Assembly (NCBI GenBank): GCA_025024175.1
Contig: QCXZ01000041.1
Span: forward strand, 15,991,786-16,055,785
Length of the DNA: 64,000 nt
Source of the DNA: Rhyzopertha dominica
Taxonomy: Eukaryota; Arthropoda; Insecta; Coleoptera; Bostrichidae
Direction: 5' to 3'
This document shows positions 61,701 to 64,000 of this stretch, one piece after another; positions within the stretch are counted from its first letter, which is position 1; each line of letters opens with the position of its first letter. Below the pieces are notes generated by a model, which did not search any database, was not told the DNA's origin, and was given only the letters and a program-made list of their open reading frames with translations. The position numbers and the translations under genes were made by a program.

Positions 61701-63504
61701 ACACCAGAAAAATGTTGATGCTGAGTAGCGCAGAACTAGGTGTTATGGAAAGAATACTGTGTAACTATAGATTGAACGAACAATAGCCTTTTATACTTAA
61801 ATAAAATGTTTGCACTAAAAGAGGGGGTGTATATTATGTAACGAGCGTTCATAAAGCAAATGAGTCAGGTTTTTGTTGACGTAAAAGTACGTCGTATTGC
61901 TGATGCAACTAATTGAACTGTTACGACTGTCACTTCTATCGACTGTCAAAGGAGCTTCGATCGCGGTTGCAATTTACACTGACGTTAAGGTTTACTGTTA
62001 GTTACAAAAGCAAAAACATCAAATGTGCATCAAATTATACAGATTTACTACACAAAAGGCGCTACGTTTGATTTAAAAAGAGAAAGCCGTGGCCTGTTTA
62101 ATCGGTTTTTTATGAAAGCTCATTATTTAACTGGTTTAATAACATGAAACTGAAAGGGTTGAATAGATACAGTTTTTCTTCCATTTGGAATAGTTACATG
62201 ACCCATAAAGTTTCTGCGGTTAAATCTCACCGGCAATCGTCGAATGGTGCATCGATAAATATTCCAGTTGCCATCCACACTCATTCTTTATTTACGGTCT
62301 CATAACTGTTGCGGTTATATTGCAACCGCAAAGCTAGATACAGCTTTTAACACATCATACGCTTGAAAATAAAAGGAACAGTAAACTTGCGAGCACTCCG
62401 AGCATATTACGGCAGCACATAGGCGCAGATTCACTTCGAAGTCCGAAGAAAGTTTCAAACCAAGCAAAGTAAAGTTTTACTTTCCCTCTAAATTCACTGA
62501 TACATAGAAATGTAGATTGCCGTCCTTATTATAAAAGGACGCATCCATAAACTATAGAAGTTATTTAAGAGATACCCTGCCGTGGCAACTAACAGCTCGC
62601 ATTTTTGTGACGCTGTTTCATCACGTGCATATTGTTCTTCCATTATTCGCCGCAACACATGTTTCATTTTGGAGCTTTTTGAGGGATCTACGCCTATGGC
62701 GACAGGGTAGGAACACTATAGAAGAGACCCTCCACCAACTGTCACTGCGTTCGTGCCAACGAGCTTAATGGGAACGTATTAGATTTTATCACACTGGTCG
62801 TTAGCTTCTTCCCTTGGAAGTATTTCCAGTCCTGTGCAGTCTCGTGTATTATTAGCTCGCGACGAAAATAGAAGTAATTAATTCGTCTGCAGATTGTTGC
62901 GAACACCGTTGGACTTTTTAGTCACTTTCTTAAGAACGGTTTTGCATACGTTTACGAGGGAAAGCGAGCATTTGCTGGAATTAAATGAGAATTTAAGTTG
63001 ATGGCTGTCATCTTCTGTTGAATGTTTCTTGTGAACTGTGCGCTCGCTGGTCTGCCTGTGGGCGACGGTTTTGTGTGTTTGATTCGCAGAAATATTTAAT
63101 TGTGCTTCTTTGTTAATAACTTATGCGTAATTCCTTTTTCTCTAAGCCTCAGCAACCTAGTCGTATTCACCGGACATATTTTGATTAATTTGTGTGCAGC
63201 ATGATAGGTAGGTATCTATAAATTGTTTTGTTGAATCGTTTTTTCCAATTATCCCCGTTATCTAATCTTCGAAACTGCAAGTTTGATGTTTTGTAATAAA
63301 TAACTGTAATGTTTTTACTTTTTACTACTTTTAATCCTTTGTCTGGAAAGAAATAACGGTTTCAATTTATTTTTGACCAAAGTGAATCTTTTATTGCTAA
63401 GCATATAAATTTTTAACATCAAAGAATGTTGCAAACTAAACGTGTGGAAATCAACCCATGCAATTGGTTACGGTCATTCATAAGTCGACTTCTACGTATT
63501 GGAG
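58722..63504. other. Non-coding with GC-rich islands
   Basis: GC-rich islands at about 58920-59330 and 62580-63080 have no shared or long reading frame and could be regulatory. Two adjacent minus-strand frames (60211-59990 and 59947-59750) look protein-like but are unrecognised. AACGAGCGTTCATAAA at 61840 repeats, with one change, a word at 51428 and may mark an element end. Confidence 0.45.
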
Positions 63505-63972
63505 TTAGGGTTTCTAGTTTCGAACGATAGTATCAATACTGATATTGAATGATACTTTTTGTTTGAAGTACCGATACCACTAATGTTTTCGAAAAAATCT
63601 CTGTTGACAACCAAAAGCTCTATTTTACGACACCTAAAAAGTCGTGAAAATGGGTTCCTTTCGTAAGCGTCATTTTATCGGTGAAAACAAAGGAATTTCT
63701 TTATTAGTTGTATTTCTTGCCTATACACCTTATTTACAAGAACTTGTCTGCAATTCTACAGGCGTCAACTAGAAAAAAAAAATAAAGCATTCTTGTACCA
63801 TACATACTCATTACTATTATTATAACTATTAAAGGAAAATGCCGTTTTTTTCGATTCCATAGCCAAAATATTGATACCAGCAAGTATGTAGGGTTCGAAA
63901 TCAATGCCAAATATCGAAATTTCAACTTTAAAGTATCGATTCTTTGAAAGTATCGAAGTATCGCTAGCACTG
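63505..63972. mobile_element. Possible hAT-like fragment with GTATCGATAC words
   Basis: The right edge, on the minus strand, begins CAGTGCTAGCGATACTTCGA and continues with repeated GATACTT/TCGATACT words. The left part (63515-63580) has GATAGTATCAATACTGATA and CCGATACC. The layout matches the ATTCGAATAC-type element at 0.8-2.1 kb but with another word. The left edge and target duplication are uncertain. Confidence 0.35.
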
Positions 63973-64000
63973 GAGCTAATAAAACAACTAGCGTCAATTT

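Noticed and set aside
1..64000. CRISPR arrays, rRNA genes, LTR retroelements or endogenous viruses
   Set aside because: No regular spaced repeats, no rRNA segments, no paired long terminal repeats with gag/pol, and no viral structural genes were seen on either strand.

Overview
The window is AT-rich eukaryotic nuclear DNA, most likely from an insect. It is mainly the inside of one large intron-rich host gene on the minus strand, packed with transposable elements of many ages. No bacterial genes, operons, rRNA genes or CRISPR arrays are visible. The insect assignment rests on the one recognisable host gene (an ASPP family p53/PP1-binding protein) and on the mix of mariner, Tc1, Penelope-like and non-LTR elements. 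The order cannot be fixed from the sequence. About a dozen isolated N bases are assembly ambiguities.

Host gene: three exons on the minus strand, at 9219-9492, 6349-6536 and 2333-2538, have clean splice signals and compatible phases (1 then 0). Together they encode about 222 residues of the conserved N-terminal coiled coil of an ASPP protein. A GC-rich phase-0 open block at 31280-31549 (minus) is a candidate upstream exon. The N-terminal RA-like domain exons and the C-terminal ankyrin/SH3 exons were not found and probably lie outside on either side.

Mobile elements, left to right: a decayed mariner inside a hAT-like shell (0.77-2.08 kb); an RTE-like LINE fragment ending in a (TA)n tail (3.4-4.55 kb); a second decayed LINE (7.1-8.1 kb); a transposase relic (10.7-11.05 kb); a 1.2 kb terminal-inverted-repeat element (14.9-16.1 kb); a Jockey/CR1-type LINE (20.8-24.6 kb) split by a young Penelope-like element (21448-24260) with a 13 bp target duplication; GGATGT-rich repeats (25.9 and 27.2 kb); another transposase relic (30-30.8 kb); Penelope-type remnants with hammerhead-like motifs (32.2, 33.2-33.6, 38.1-38.9 kb); a 1.39 kb TIR element with near-perfect 8 bp target duplications (34702-36091); LINE relics (36.5, 43.5-44.3 kb); MITEs (45.3 and 53.2 kb); and an apparently intact Tc1 transposon with 200 bp inverted repeats and a spliced DD34E transposase (57111-58719). 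A hAT-like fragment closes the window (63.5-63.97 kb).

The points most worth a second look are the Penelope-like elements, whose remnants repeatedly carry a hammerhead-ribozyme-like motif downstream of GIY-YIG coding sequence and repeatedly sit in inverted or fold-back arrangements; the intact Tc1 element; and GC-rich non-coding islands, two of which (50941-51055 and 53915-54031) are diverged copies of each other. The long stretches between named features show no gene I can support.
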